DNA of 7,072 bases from Mollicutes bacterium. Lineage in GTDB: Bacteria; Bacillota_I; Bacilli_A; Izemoplasmatales; Izemoplasmataceae. The notes beneath the pieces were generated by a model. That model did no database searches. It was not told the origin of the DNA and saw nothing but the letters and a program-made list of their open reading frames with translations. Position 1 is the stretch's first letter. The number at the start of each line of letters is the position of its first letter. The DNA lies in NCBI GenBank assembly GCA_003552275.1, contig PUKL01000151.1, positions 1 through 7,072 on the forward strand, read 5' to 3'. Positions 1-6,129 of this stretch are shown piece after piece. The position numbers and the translations under genes are program-made.

Positions 1-624
1 ATGGTGGATGACAGCCTCGTCTTCAACGACTGTTGTCGGCGGGCATATCTCCGGGGGGCGTTTCTCACCGCGGGGTCCATCAACCATCCGAGAAGTTCCA
101 GCTATCACCTGGAAATCGCTGTAGAACACCATTCGCTCGCGGAAGACATCCGCGACCTCATGAACAGTTTCGATTTGAAAGCGAAGACGCTCAGAAAGAA
201 ACAACGTTCCATCGTATACATCAAAGAGAGTGAACGCATCGCCGATTTCTTGCGTATCGTCGGCACTTCCCAAGCACTTTTCACCTTCGAGGACGAGCGG
301 ATCAAGCGTGATTTCATCAACTCCATCACCCGGGTCATGAACATGGAGATCGCCAACCAGAACAAGACTTTTGTTGCGGCCGACAACCAGTTGAAGAACA
401 TCGCCATCATCGAGAACCTCCTCGATGTCGAAAGGCTCCCCGAAAGCATGCGGGAGGCCATCCGCTTGCGGAAGGAATATCCGGAAGCCTCACTCAGCGA
501 ACTGAGCGACCTCAGTGAAAAGCATCTCTCCAAGAGAATCTCCAAATCAGCCCTGAATCACCGTTTCCGTGCCATCGCCCAGAGGGCACAAGAAGCATTG
601 GAGGCGTATTATGACGAAGGATAG
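1..624 (+). CDS. whiA: WhiA family DNA-binding regulator, 5'-truncated by window edge
   Basis: This is the C-terminal two thirds of WhiA, a conserved Gram-positive DNA-binding protein. It controls sporulation-linked cell division genes in Streptomyces and affects division and chromosome segregation in Bacillus. The 207 visible residues carry the second half of the LAGLIDADG-homing-endonuclease-like fold (motif CCRRAYLRGAFLTAGSI at about residues 11-27, then SSYHLEI). A C-terminal helix-turn-helix region follows (about 155-200, with LSELSDL and ISKSALNHRFR). Family members are usually a little over 300 residues, so roughly 100 N-terminal residues lie upstream. The ATG at position 1 is therefore most likely an internal methionine and not the start. 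The gene ends inside the acpS start region, with a 14-base overlap. WhiA outside actinobacteria does not imply sporulation. Family assignment is from motifs I recognise; the role in this organism is inferred. Confidence 0.93.
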   Translation: MVDDSLVFNDCCRRAYLRGAFLTAGSINHPRSSSYHLEIAVEHHSLAEDIRDLMNSFDLKAKTLRKKQRSIVYIKESERIADFLRIVGTSQALFTFEDERIKRDFINSITRVMNMEIANQNKTFVAADNQLKNIAIIENLLDVERLPESMREAIRLRKEYPEASLSELSDLSEKHLSKRISKSALNHRFRAIAQRAQEALEAYYDEG

Positions 625-970
625 GATCGGTATCGACCTCGTCGAGATCGAGGAGATCGAGAAACGTTCGACCGAAAAATTTGTAAGTCGTCTGCTTTCT
701 GACGAAGAGATGCGCATCTATGATAGAATCAATGACAGAAAGCGGAGAATCGGCTTTCTGGCGGGGAGATTCGCGGCGAAAGAGGCCTACACCAAGGCGT
801 ATGGCTCTTTCGACGAACCATTGAATTTCCGGGATGTCTCCATCTTGAACGATGAGGCGGGGACACCCTATGTCGTTTCCAAATACCGCCCCGAGGACAC
901 CGTCCTCATCAGCATCTCCCATGCGAGCTGTCATGCGGTGGCTTTTTGCATGGTGCGTATCAAGGAGTGA
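611..970 (+). CDS. acpS: Holo-[acyl-carrier-protein] synthase (AcpS)
   Basis: AcpS transfers the 4'-phosphopantetheine arm of coenzyme A to a serine of apo-acyl carrier protein, activating it for fatty acid synthesis in the cytoplasm. The 119-residue product has the family's usual length. It shows the N-terminal GIDLVEI motif with the metal ligand Asp9, the central FLAGRFAAKEAYTKA motif with Glu58, and the late ISISHASCHAVA strand. Asp9 and Glu58 fall at the same numbers as in the E. coli enzyme. An upstream in-frame ATG at 569 exists, but the ATG at 611 is preceded by GGAGG at 600-604 with a 6-base spacer and gives the family N-terminus directly. The gene overlaps the end of whiA by 14 bases, so the two are probably co-transcribed and perhaps translationally coupled. 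The next gene begins 4 bases after the stop. Confidence 0.96.
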   Translation: MTKDRIGIDLVEIEEIEKRSTEKFVSRLLSDEEMRIYDRINDRKRRIGFLAGRFAAKEAYTKAYGSFDEPLNFRDVSILNDEAGTPYVVSKYRPEDTVLISISHASCHAVAFCMVRIKE

Positions 971-974
971 TACC

Positions 975-1445
975 ATGAAAAGAATCTTGTTTGCCTTGGT
1001 CGTTATTGCCGGATTGTCCTTGCTGGCCGGTTGCGGCGGAAGACAATTCGGTGAATACCGCTCACGCGATTTCGAACACATAAATCACTGGGAAGACTTC
1101 AACGACCTCGGTTATGAAGAACCTGTTTTCGTCTATATCTACGACAGGGATTGGATGGGGACCTACCGACAGGGGAACATCGCCGTCAATGAAGAACTCT
1201 ACCGTTTCGGCAAGGAGAACGAGTTCGGTCTGGAAATGATTCTCATCAACGCCCGGGAAATGCAGGGAGACCGCCAGATGGCGGGCGTATCCTCTCCGAC
1301 GATGCATCATGCCCAACTGCTTTTGGTCAAAGAGGGGTTGATCGTGGACGAGGTCCTGAGCGCGCGGGAGATTCTCGAGTGGATCGAAGCGATGGAGAAC
1401 GGTGAATACGATTGGCCGATCTCCATCGAAGATGACGAAGAATAA
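975..1445 (+). CDS. Thioredoxin-fold-like lipoprotein lacking the active-site cysteines
   Basis: The product is a 156-residue predicted lipoprotein. A basic MKR start is followed by a hydrophobic stretch and the lipobox LLAGC, with Cys20 the expected lipid-attachment site, so it should sit on the outer face of the membrane. The mature part resembles the downstream thioredoxin-like protein along its length: DFEHINHW (32-39) against NFEHIRDW, a central INAREMQGDR against INNIQGEW, and KEGLIVDEVL plus NGEYD near the end against DEGELVDEAV plus SGDY. Where the partner has WCPAC this protein has W60-M-G-T-Y64, so both redox cysteines are gone and only the tryptophan remains. The usual cis-proline position also appears to be replaced (HHAQLLL). 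The start at 975 has AAGGAG at 962-967 overlapping the acpS stop; the longer in-frame opening at 852 would destroy the signal peptide. The fold is inferred from the paralogue and the function is unknown. Confidence 0.85.
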   Translation: MKRILFALVVIAGLSLLAGCGGRQFGEYRSRDFEHINHWEDFNDLGYEEPVFVYIYDRDWMGTYRQGNIAVNEELYRFGKENEFGLEMILINAREMQGDRQMAGVSSPTMHHAQLLLVKEGLIVDEVLSAREILEWIEAMENGEYDWPISIEDDEE

Positions 1446-1510
1446 AAAACGCCTATTTCAAGCGATTTACCACTACTTTGCCTTTATTTTTCCAAGGTTC
1501 TTCATAAATC

Positions 1511-1518
1511 GAGGTGAT
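1511..1518 (+). promoter_or_regulatory. Ribosome-binding site of the thioredoxin-like gene
   Basis: GAGGTGAT contains the AGGTGA core and sits 4 bases before ATG 1523. Because a GTG codon (1514-1516) lies inside it, this site argues for 1523 as the start and against the longer GTG version. The 77-base gap upstream (1446-1522) has no convincing promoter or terminator. Confidence 0.7.
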
Positions 1519-1522
1519 ATCC

Positions 1523-1969
1523 ATGGACACACAACAATACATGAGAGGCCACATACGCAAAGTCGTCTTACTCATCGTGCTCGCATTCAGTGCCGTCATG
1601 ACACAGGCATGTGGGCGGACGCTGGAATACGAGAATTTCGAACACATCCGCGATTGGGACACGGATTTCCCGACCATCGTGGAGAAGGAAGACGGCATCT
1701 TCCTCCTCTATTATTATGCCGTGTGGTGTCCCGCTTGCGCGGAGATAAAGGAAGATGTTCTTCAATTCGCCGATGACAGTCCCCGTGGATACAACACCTA
1801 TCTCATCGACATCAACAACATCCAAGGTGAATGGCCTTTTGAACCGAGCGGGAGCGGTATCCCACGCATGTTTGTCATCGACGAGGGCGAGCTTGTCGAT
1901 GAAGCGGTGGGCTATATCGACATCCCGGCATTGATGAATGAGATCAGAAGCGGTGACTACGCCCCGTGA
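1523..1969 (+). CDS. Membrane-anchored thioredoxin-like protein with WCPAC active site, probable lipoprotein
   Basis: This is a 148-residue protein with a short polar N-terminus, a hydrophobic segment (about residues 13-26) and a thioredoxin-like domain. The active site is W68-C-P-A-C72 after a hydrophobic strand (IFLLYYYAVW), and a likely cis-proline lies in GIPRMF (Pro114). The family's role is thiol-disulfide exchange, here probably outside the membrane as a reductase or oxidase of extracytoplasmic proteins. Cys30 in the sequence AVMTQAC may be a lipid-attachment site, but Thr-Gln-Ala is a poor lipobox, so it may instead be a signal-anchored protein. I chose ATG 1523 because GAGGTGAT at 1511-1518 is a good ribosome-binding site just upstream. 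A GTG at 1514 lies within that site, and an ATG at 1541 is a possible shorter start. The cysteine-less paralogue lies directly upstream; the stop overlaps the tex start. Confidence 0.87.
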   Translation: MDTQQYMRGHIRKVVLLIVLAFSAVMTQACGRTLEYENFEHIRDWDTDFPTIVEKEDGIFLLYYYAVWCPACAEIKEDVLQFADDSPRGYNTYLIDINNIQGEWPFEPSGSGIPRMFVIDEGELVDEAVGYIDIPALMNEIRSGDYAP

Positions 1970-4128
1970 GTCGACAAGACATCAAGGACGTCATCATCGA
2001 TGATTTGGCCGTTGCACTACTTAAGGAGCCGAAAACGATCCGGACGGTGCTGTCCTTGCTCGAGGACAACACCGTCCCTTTCATCGCCCGCTACCGCAAA
2101 GAGATGACCGACAGCATGGACGAAGAGACATTGCGGGAGGTCCACAAGGCCTATCAATATCAGAAGTCCTTGCAAGAACGCAAAGAGGACGTCCTCAGGC
2201 TGATCGACGAGAAAGGGCTCTTGACCCCCGCTTTACGGGACGAGATTGTCGCCTGCGAGAGGTTGGTCGATGTCGAAGACATCTACCGCCCTTACCGTGA
2301 ACAACAGAAGACCAAAGGGAAAGAGGCGGAGAAGAAGGGTCTCAGACCGCTCGCGGAAAGGATGTTCAGCCTTCCCGACGACTTCGATGCACAGCGTGAA
2401 GCGGCGGCTTACGTATCGGCCGCATGCGAAGACGAGCATGCGGCTTTGGCGGGAAGCCGGGACATCATCGCCGAGTGGATCGCGCGGGACGGCGGTTTCC
2501 GCAGGTTTGTGCGCACCCATGTGGAAAAGAAGGGCCGGATTGTGGCGAAAAAGCGCACGAACGCCCGCGATGAAAAAGAGAAGTACCGGATGTATTATGA
2601 CTATGAAGAGCCGGTGCACAAGGTGAAACCGCACCGGGTGCTCGCCTTGAACCGGGCCGAGAAAGAGAAGGTCCTCACGGTGGCCATCCGTGTCGAAGAA
2701 GCGCCCATCCTCGCTCGGTTGAAGAACTTCATACGCAAGAATCCCACATCATCCGCCGCCCCGCATGTACTGGAAGCGGGCAAGGACGCCTACAAGCGTC
2801 TGGTCCGGCCCGCGGCCGAACGCGACAAGCGGAGGATGTTGACGGAGAGGGCCGAAGAGGAGGCCATCCGGATATTCGCGGAGAACTTGAAGAACCTGCT
2901 TCTACGGCCCCCCTTGAAAAAGAAATGCATCATGGGCGTCGACCCGGCCTTTCGCACCGGATGCAAATATGCCATCATCGACGGTGCCGGGAAGGCTGTC
3001 AAATGGGGGACCATCTACCCTCATATCGGCGGGAAATCGCGCCATGAAGCCAAGGAAGAACTGATAAGACTGATCGAGGAAGAACGGGTCGAAGTCATCG
3101 CCATCGGCAACGGGACGGCTTCAAGGGAGACCGAGGCCTTTGTTGCGGACATTCTGGCAACAACCAACAACAATTGTCGCTACATGATAGTCGACGAGGC
3201 CGGAGCCTCGGTGTATAGTGCCAGCCCCCTTGCAAGAAGGGAATTCCCGGATTTGCAAGTCGAGGAGAGAAGCGCCATCAGCATCGCCAGAAGGGTGCTC
3301 GATCCACTGGCGGAGTTGGTGAAGATCGACCCGGGTTCCGTGGGTGTCGGCCAATACCAACATGATGTCGACCAGAAGAAATTGAAGGAAGCGCTCGATT
3401 TCACCGTTTCCATGGTGGTGAACCGCGTGGGTGTACATGTGAACACCGCTTCGAGCGAACTGCTTGCGCATGTTTCCGGCATATCGAAACGATTGGCCGC
3501 AAGCATCGTCTCCCATCGAGACAAACATGGAGCCTTCCGTACGCGTCGCGAACTCAAGGCGGTCCCAGGCATGGGACCGGTCTCGTTTGAACAATCAGCG
3601 GGCTTCTTGCGAATCCGTGAGGGAGATGAACCTTTCGACAGGACGGCCATCCATCCCGAAAGCTACCATCTGGCGGAACGGATTCTCGTGAAGCTCGGTC
3701 TGAAGAAAGAGGAAATCGGCACAGCGAAAGCGAGGAAAGCAGTCGATGGGACTGACGTCCAGCGACTGGCGCGGGCGGAAGATTCCGGCCTACCGACCGT
3801 CGAAGACATCATGGCGGCGATCTCCACCCCGCTTTTCGACCCCCGTGACGAAGTGCCGAAACCCATCCTCAAGAAAGGGATCTTGACGTTGTCGGACTTG
3901 GAAGTGGGCATGTCCTTGCGGGGCACGATCCGCAATGTCACAGACTTCGGCGCGTTTGTGGATTGCGGGGTGAAGAATGACGGACTCCTGCATGTCTCCA
4001 AGATGAGTGAGGGTTACATCGCCCACCCCATGGATGCCGTCAAGGTGGGCGATGTCGTCGAGGTCTTTGTGGAGGCCATCGACAAAGAGCGTGAACGGCT
4101 TTCTTTGACGATGATTCCACCGCGGTGA
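1966..4128 (+). CDS. tex: Tex family RNA-binding S1 protein (transcription accessory protein)
   Basis: Tex is a highly conserved cytoplasmic nucleic-acid-binding protein related to eukaryotic Spt6 and linked to transcription; B. subtilis YdcI and E. coli YhgF are homologues. The 720-residue product has the usual length and domain order. An N-terminal helical part contains NTVPFIARYRKEMT (about 35-48) and DIYRPYREQQKTKG (about 105-118). A YqgF/RNase H-like domain starts at IMGVDPAFRTGCK (Asp326) and continues through GNGTASRETE (about 380-390). Next come the conserved LVKIDPGSVGVGQYQHDV segment (about 450-467) and helix-hairpin-helix repeats (about 486-550, with VPGMGPVSFEQSAGFLRI). A C-terminal S1 domain follows (about 644-720, with NVTDFGAFVDCGVKNDGLLH). 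The start is GTG 1966, overlapping the thioredoxin stop as GTGA. No clear Shine-Dalgarno site precedes it, so translation is probably coupled to the upstream gene. The N-terminus given by this GTG matches the family. Confidence 0.97.
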   Translation: MSRQDIKDVIIDDLAVALLKEPKTIRTVLSLLEDNTVPFIARYRKEMTDSMDEETLREVHKAYQYQKSLQERKEDVLRLIDEKGLLTPALRDEIVACERLVDVEDIYRPYREQQKTKGKEAEKKGLRPLAERMFSLPDDFDAQREAAAYVSAACEDEHAALAGSRDIIAEWIARDGGFRRFVRTHVEKKGRIVAKKRTNARDEKEKYRMYYDYEEPVHKVKPHRVLALNRAEKEKVLTVAIRVEEAPILARLKNFIRKNPTSSAAPHVLEAGKDAYKRLVRPAAERDKRRMLTERAEEEAIRIFAENLKNLLLRPPLKKKCIMGVDPAFRTGCKYAIIDGAGKAVKWGTIYPHIGGKSRHEAKEELIRLIEEERVEVIAIGNGTASRETEAFVADILATTNNNCRYMIVDEAGASVYSASPLARREFPDLQVEERSAISIARRVLDPLAELVKIDPGSVGVGQYQHDVDQKKLKEALDFTVSMVVNRVGVHVNTASSELLAHVSGISKRLAASIVSHRDKHGAFRTRRELKAVPGMGPVSFEQSAGFLRIREGDEPFDRTAIHPESYHLAERILVKLGLKKEEIGTAKARKAVDGTDVQRLARAEDSGLPTVEDIMAAISTPLFDPRDEVPKPILKKGILTLSDLEVGMSLRGTIRNVTDFGAFVDCGVKNDGLLHVSKMSEGYIAHPMDAVKVGDVVEVFVEAIDKERERLSLTMIPPR

Positions 4129-4143
4129 GTGGCCCTTTGCGAG

Positions 4144-4172
4144 TTGACAGTGACGCGATAATGTATTATCAT
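4144..4172 (+). promoter_or_regulatory. Promoter of the tRNA-Ser/tRNA-Glu unit
   Basis: A perfect -35 hexamer TTGACA (4144-4149) is followed by a 17-base spacer and TATCAT (4167-4172), five of six matches to the -10 consensus. Transcription would start about 7 bases further on, a few bases before the tRNA-Ser 5' end at 4186, which is normal for a tRNA operon. An alternative TATTAT at 4164-4169 leaves only a 14-base spacer and is less likely. Confidence 0.8.
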
Positions 4173-4185
4173 ATAGTAGCTTGTC

Positions 4186-4279
4186 GGAGTAGTACTCAAG
4201 CTGGCTGAAGAGGTGCCCCTGCTAAGGGCATAGGTCGGGTTAAACCGGCGCGAGGGTTCAAATCCCTCCTACTCCGCCA
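4186..4279 (+). tRNA. tRNA-Ser (anticodon GCU)
   Basis: A 94-base class II tRNA with encoded CCA. The acceptor stem GGAGTAG (4186-4192) pairs perfectly with CTACTCC (4269-4275), followed by discriminator G and CCA. The anticodon arm is TGCCC / CTGCTAA / GGGCA, giving anticodon GCU, which reads AGC and AGU serine codons. The long variable arm (GTCGGGTT..AACCGGC region) and the T-arm GAGGG/TTCAAAT/CCCTC are typical of serine tRNAs. Confidence 0.97.
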
Positions 4280-4282
4280 TCT

Positions 4283-4359
4283 GGCCCGTTGGAGAAGTGG
4301 TTTAACTCACCAGCCTTTCACGCTGGCATGCACGGGTTCGAATCCCGTACGGGTCACCA
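4283..4359 (+). tRNA. tRNA-Glu (anticodon UUC)
   Basis: A 77-base tRNA with encoded CCA, three bases after tRNA-Ser. The acceptor stem GGCCCGT pairs with ACGGGTC (one G-U pair). The D stem is GAG/CTC. The anticodon arm is CCAGC / CTTTCAC / GCTGG, giving anticodon UUC for glutamate. The T-arm is ACGGG/TTCGAAT/CCCGT, then discriminator A and CCA. It shares the promoter upstream of tRNA-Ser and the terminator downstream. Confidence 0.97.
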
Positions 4360-4373
4360 ACAAAGAATCATGT

Positions 4374-4406
4374 GAATTCCCTGTCCCCACAGGGAATTTT
4401 CTTTTT
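4374..4406 (+). terminator. Intrinsic terminator of the tRNA unit
   Basis: A perfect 10-bp stem, AATTCCCTGT (4375-4384) with ACAGGGAATT (4389-4398), encloses the tetraloop CCCC and is followed by a T-rich tail TTCTTTTT. It lies 15 bases after the tRNA-Glu CCA. It probably also ends any read-through from tex, for which no separate terminator is visible. Confidence 0.9.
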
Positions 4407-4419
4407 CCGCCGTTCCTCG

Positions 4420-4428
4420 TGGTATAAT
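4420..4428 (+). promoter_or_regulatory. Extended -10 promoter of the SRAP gene unit
   Basis: TGGTATAAT is an extended -10 element (TGN plus perfect TATAAT at 4423-4428). The position 17 bases upstream (4400-4405, TCTTTT) is not a recognisable -35 box and lies in the preceding terminator tail, so this promoter would depend on the extended -10. The expected transcription start near 4435 leaves a leader of roughly 20 bases before the GTG start at 4458. Confidence 0.7.
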
Positions 4429-4457
4429 TGACATAAAGTTGGAAGGGTGTGATCCCC

Positions 4458-5153
4458 GTGTGTGGACGATTCACTCTCGCCGTCAGTGAAGGCGAGCTCC
4501 GGTCGTATCTGCAAGATTTCTACACCATCGAGCGGTTTCCCGATTCGTTCGGTCTTCCCAGATACAATATCGCGCCCGGACAGGATGTCGTCGCCGTCGT
4601 CGGCACAGGGAAGGACCAACGGGCGGGACTTCTTCGTTGGGGATACATCCCGCCGTTTATCAAGGATGTGAAGAAGGCCAAAAGACTCATCAACGCGAGA
4701 GGAGAGACCCTCGCGGAGAAACCGTCCTTCCGCGACAGTTTTCTGCATCGTCGTTGTATCGTGATAGCCGACGGGTTCTACGAATGGAAACGGACCGCGA
4801 CGGGCAAAACGCCCTATCGTTTTGTGGGGAAACGGGCCAGATTCTTGCCTTTTGCCGGATTATGGTCGACACATGACCAAGACGGGATGAAACTCCACAC
4901 ATGCACCATTGTCACAACCGAAGCGAACGACATCGTGAAGCGCGTACATGAGCGGATGCCCGTGATTCTTGACGAGAAAGCTTGCAAGACATGGTTGGAT
5001 CCGAGGGAGACGGACACACACAAGATGAACGTCCTCATCGCGCCATTTCCCACCGATGAGCTGGACTCCTATCCGGTCTCGTCGGTCGTGAACAGCCCCG
5101 CCCATGACAGTGAGGATTGCATCAAGGAAGACGCAAATCCTCTTATAAGATAA
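4458..5153 (+). CDS. SRAP domain protein (YedK/HMCES-like abasic-site DNA-protein crosslinker)
   Basis: SRAP proteins recognise abasic sites in single-stranded DNA and shield them by a covalent thiazolidine link through their N-terminal cysteine. The 231-residue product has the family's normal length and all key residues. Cys2 is exposed after methionine removal (MCGRF), and PRYNIAPGQ spans 34-42. LLRWG is at 58-62. Asn79 in INARGE, Glu109 in DGFYEWK and His164 in HERMP match the known Cys2, Asn75, Glu105 and His160 set of E. coli YedK. The start must be GTG 4458: the longer frame opening at GTG 4449 would put the cysteine at residue 5, where it could not act as an N-terminal nucleophile. GGAAGGG at 4441-4447 is the likely ribosome-binding site, with a slightly long spacer. 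It is the first gene of a four-gene unit. Its function is well supported by motifs; SOS control is not visible, as I see no LexA-type box. Confidence 0.95.
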   Translation: MCGRFTLAVSEGELRSYLQDFYTIERFPDSFGLPRYNIAPGQDVVAVVGTGKDQRAGLLRWGYIPPFIKDVKKAKRLINARGETLAEKPSFRDSFLHRRCIVIADGFYEWKRTATGKTPYRFVGKRARFLPFAGLWSTHDQDGMKLHTCTIVTTEANDIVKRVHERMPVILDEKACKTWLDPRETDTHKMNVLIAPFPTDELDSYPVSSVVNSPAHDSEDCIKEDANPLIR

Positions 5154-5177
5154 CAAAAGCCTCTCTAAGGGCTTCAT

Positions 5178-5183
5178 GGAGGT
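5178..5183 (+). promoter_or_regulatory. Ribosome-binding site fixing the grpB-family start
   Basis: GGAGGT lies 4 bases before ATG 5188. The upstream in-frame ATG at 5176 overlaps this site and has no site of its own, so 5188 is the better start. Confidence 0.75.
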
Positions 5184-5187
5184 ACAC

Positions 5188-5766
5188 ATGGACGAGCGTC
5201 TCAAGGCATTGACACCGGAAGAACGCGCTTCTCTTTTCCCCGTGATGCTTCGTGCTCATGACCCGTTGTGGCGGGAGTGGTATGCGGAAGAGGCCGAGCA
5301 TCTCGGTTTGTTGTTGGGGGAGAACATTCACCGCATGAGTCATATCGGCTCCACGGCCGTGGAAGGTCTCGTAGCGAAACCCACCGTGGACATCTTGTTG
5401 GAGGTCGAAGAGCATTGTGATGCCGACACGGTGATACGAGCGGTTGAGCAGGCCGGGTATTTCTTCGATGCGGAGACATCCCCACCCGGCATACCGATGA
5501 TGTTCATGAAAGGCTACACGGCCGATGGCTACGAAGAAAGGGTCTTCCATCTGCATGTCCGTCCGATCGGCCACAACGACGAGCTCTATTTCCGCGATTA
5601 TCTACGAGAACACCCTGTTGTGTGCAAAGAATACGCCCGGCTCAAAAAAAGGCTCGCCAAGGCATACAAGAACGACCGGGAAGCCTACACCGACAACAAG
5701 TCGGCCTTCATCAAACATCATACCGAAGCCGCCAAGAAGTTGTATCAAGGTCGCTACAATCCTTGA
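5188..5766 (+). CDS. GrpB family protein (UPF0157, nucleotidyltransferase-like fold)
   Basis: This is a 192-residue GrpB/UPF0157 protein, a family with a nucleotidyltransferase-like fold whose physiological substrate is generally not known. Family features in order are an N-terminal LTPEERASLFPVML segment with HDPLWREWY (24-32), the signature HIGSTAVEGLVAKPTVDI (52-69), the FHLHV strand in the middle, and the C-terminal FRDYLREHP and YTDNKSAFI motifs. The Gly-Ser pair (54-55) and Asp68 would form the nucleotidyltransferase-type site. Glu59 stands where many members have proline (GSTAVPGL). The length is typical and no extra domain is fused. It lies 34 bases after the SRAP gene with no terminator between, so it is probably in the same transcript, although a functional link to abasic-site repair is not established. 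Confidence 0.9.
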   Translation: MDERLKALTPEERASLFPVMLRAHDPLWREWYAEEAEHLGLLLGENIHRMSHIGSTAVEGLVAKPTVDILLEVEEHCDADTVIRAVEQAGYFFDAETSPPGIPMMFMKGYTADGYEERVFHLHVRPIGHNDELYFRDYLREHPVVCKEYARLKKRLAKAYKNDREAYTDNKSAFIKHHTEAAKKLYQGRYNP

Positions 5767-5814
5767 AACCGTATGATGACCAAGTGAGACAAACACTTTT
5801 CATAAAACTGTGAG

Positions 5815-5819
5815 GGAGG
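5815..5819 (+). promoter_or_regulatory. Ribosome-binding site fixing the CDGSH gene start
   Basis: GGAGG with an 8-base spacer before ATG 5828. An in-frame GTG at 5810 lies just upstream of this site and would add six residues (MREACK), but it lacks its own Shine-Dalgarno sequence. Confidence 0.7.
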
Positions 5820-5827
5820 CGTGCAAG

Positions 5828-6073
5828 ATGGAAAAAGGAAAAGGGAAAATCGCTCAAAAGGAACCTTATGAGGTTGTGTTGGAACAAGGGAAGACCTATG
5901 CTTGGTGTCGCTGCGGATTGAGCGACAACCAGCCCTTTTGCGACGCTTCTCACAAAGAGACGTCGTTCAAACCGGAAATGATCAAGGTCGAAGAGGACAA
6001 AAAGGCGTTTCTTTGCGGTTGCAAACAAACGGACAACACCCCCTACTGCGACGGGACGCACCGGAAGCTTTGA
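5828..6073 (+). CDS. Tandem CDGSH-type iron-sulfur protein
   Basis: This is an 81-residue soluble protein with two CDGSH (mitoNEET-type) motifs, each expected to bind one [2Fe-2S] cluster through three cysteines and one histidine. Motif 1 is C27-R-C29, then SDNQPF, C38-D-A-S-H42. Motif 2 is C63-G-C65, then TDNTPY, C74-D-G-T-H78. Both keep the C-X-C-X2-(S/T)-X3-P-X-C-D-X-(S/T)-H spacing. Motif 1 has alanine in place of the usual glycine. A lysine-rich N-terminus (MEKGKGK) and a short PYEVVLEQGKTY strand precede motif 1. There is no membrane anchor, unlike animal mitoNEET. Such proteins are linked to electron transfer or cluster handling, but the precise role here is unknown. It lies 61 bases after the GrpB gene, and I see no terminator or convincing promoter in the gap. 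Confidence 0.95.
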   Translation: MEKGKGKIAQKEPYEVVLEQGKTYAWCRCGLSDNQPFCDASHKETSFKPEMIKVEEDKKAFLCGCKQTDNTPYCDGTHRKL

Positions 6074-6129
6074 TTCTCGTTCGCGGCAACACGCTATGGA
6101 GAATGGGTAAAGGTGTTTCCGATATCATG

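Noticed and set aside
105..545. Long open frame on the minus strand across whiA (and similar frames opposite acpS, tex, the SRAP and GrpB genes)
   Set aside because: These are antisense shadows of strongly conserved genes, with no ribosome-binding site or recognisable motifs and unlikely amino acid composition.
1446..1510. T-rich gap between the two lipoprotein genes as a terminator or promoter
   Set aside because: No stem precedes the T-rich part and no paired -35/-10 elements are seen; the genes are more simply read as one operon.
4428..4433. TTGACA downstream of the TATAAT before the SRAP gene
   Set aside because: A -10 at 17 bases would be GATCCC (4451-4456), just before the start codon, so this is a chance match; the extended -10 at 4420-4428 explains the promoter.
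5144..5149. TATAAG near the SRAP gene end as a promoter for the GrpB gene
   Set aside because: No -35 element at suitable distance and no TGN extension; chance match inside coding sequence.
5156..5174. Possible hairpin AAGCC...GGCTT between the SRAP and GrpB genes
   Set aside because: The stem is only 5-6 bp with a long loop and no T-run follows, so it is not a convincing terminator.
5763..5806. TTGAAA and TATGAT or CATAAA near the end of the GrpB gene as a promoter for the CDGSH gene
   Set aside because: The pieces do not combine with a 16-18 base spacer, so no promoter is called.
6123..6128. TATCAT before the membrane protein gene as a -10 element
   Set aside because: It abuts the ribosome-binding site and has no -35 17 bases upstream (AGAATG).
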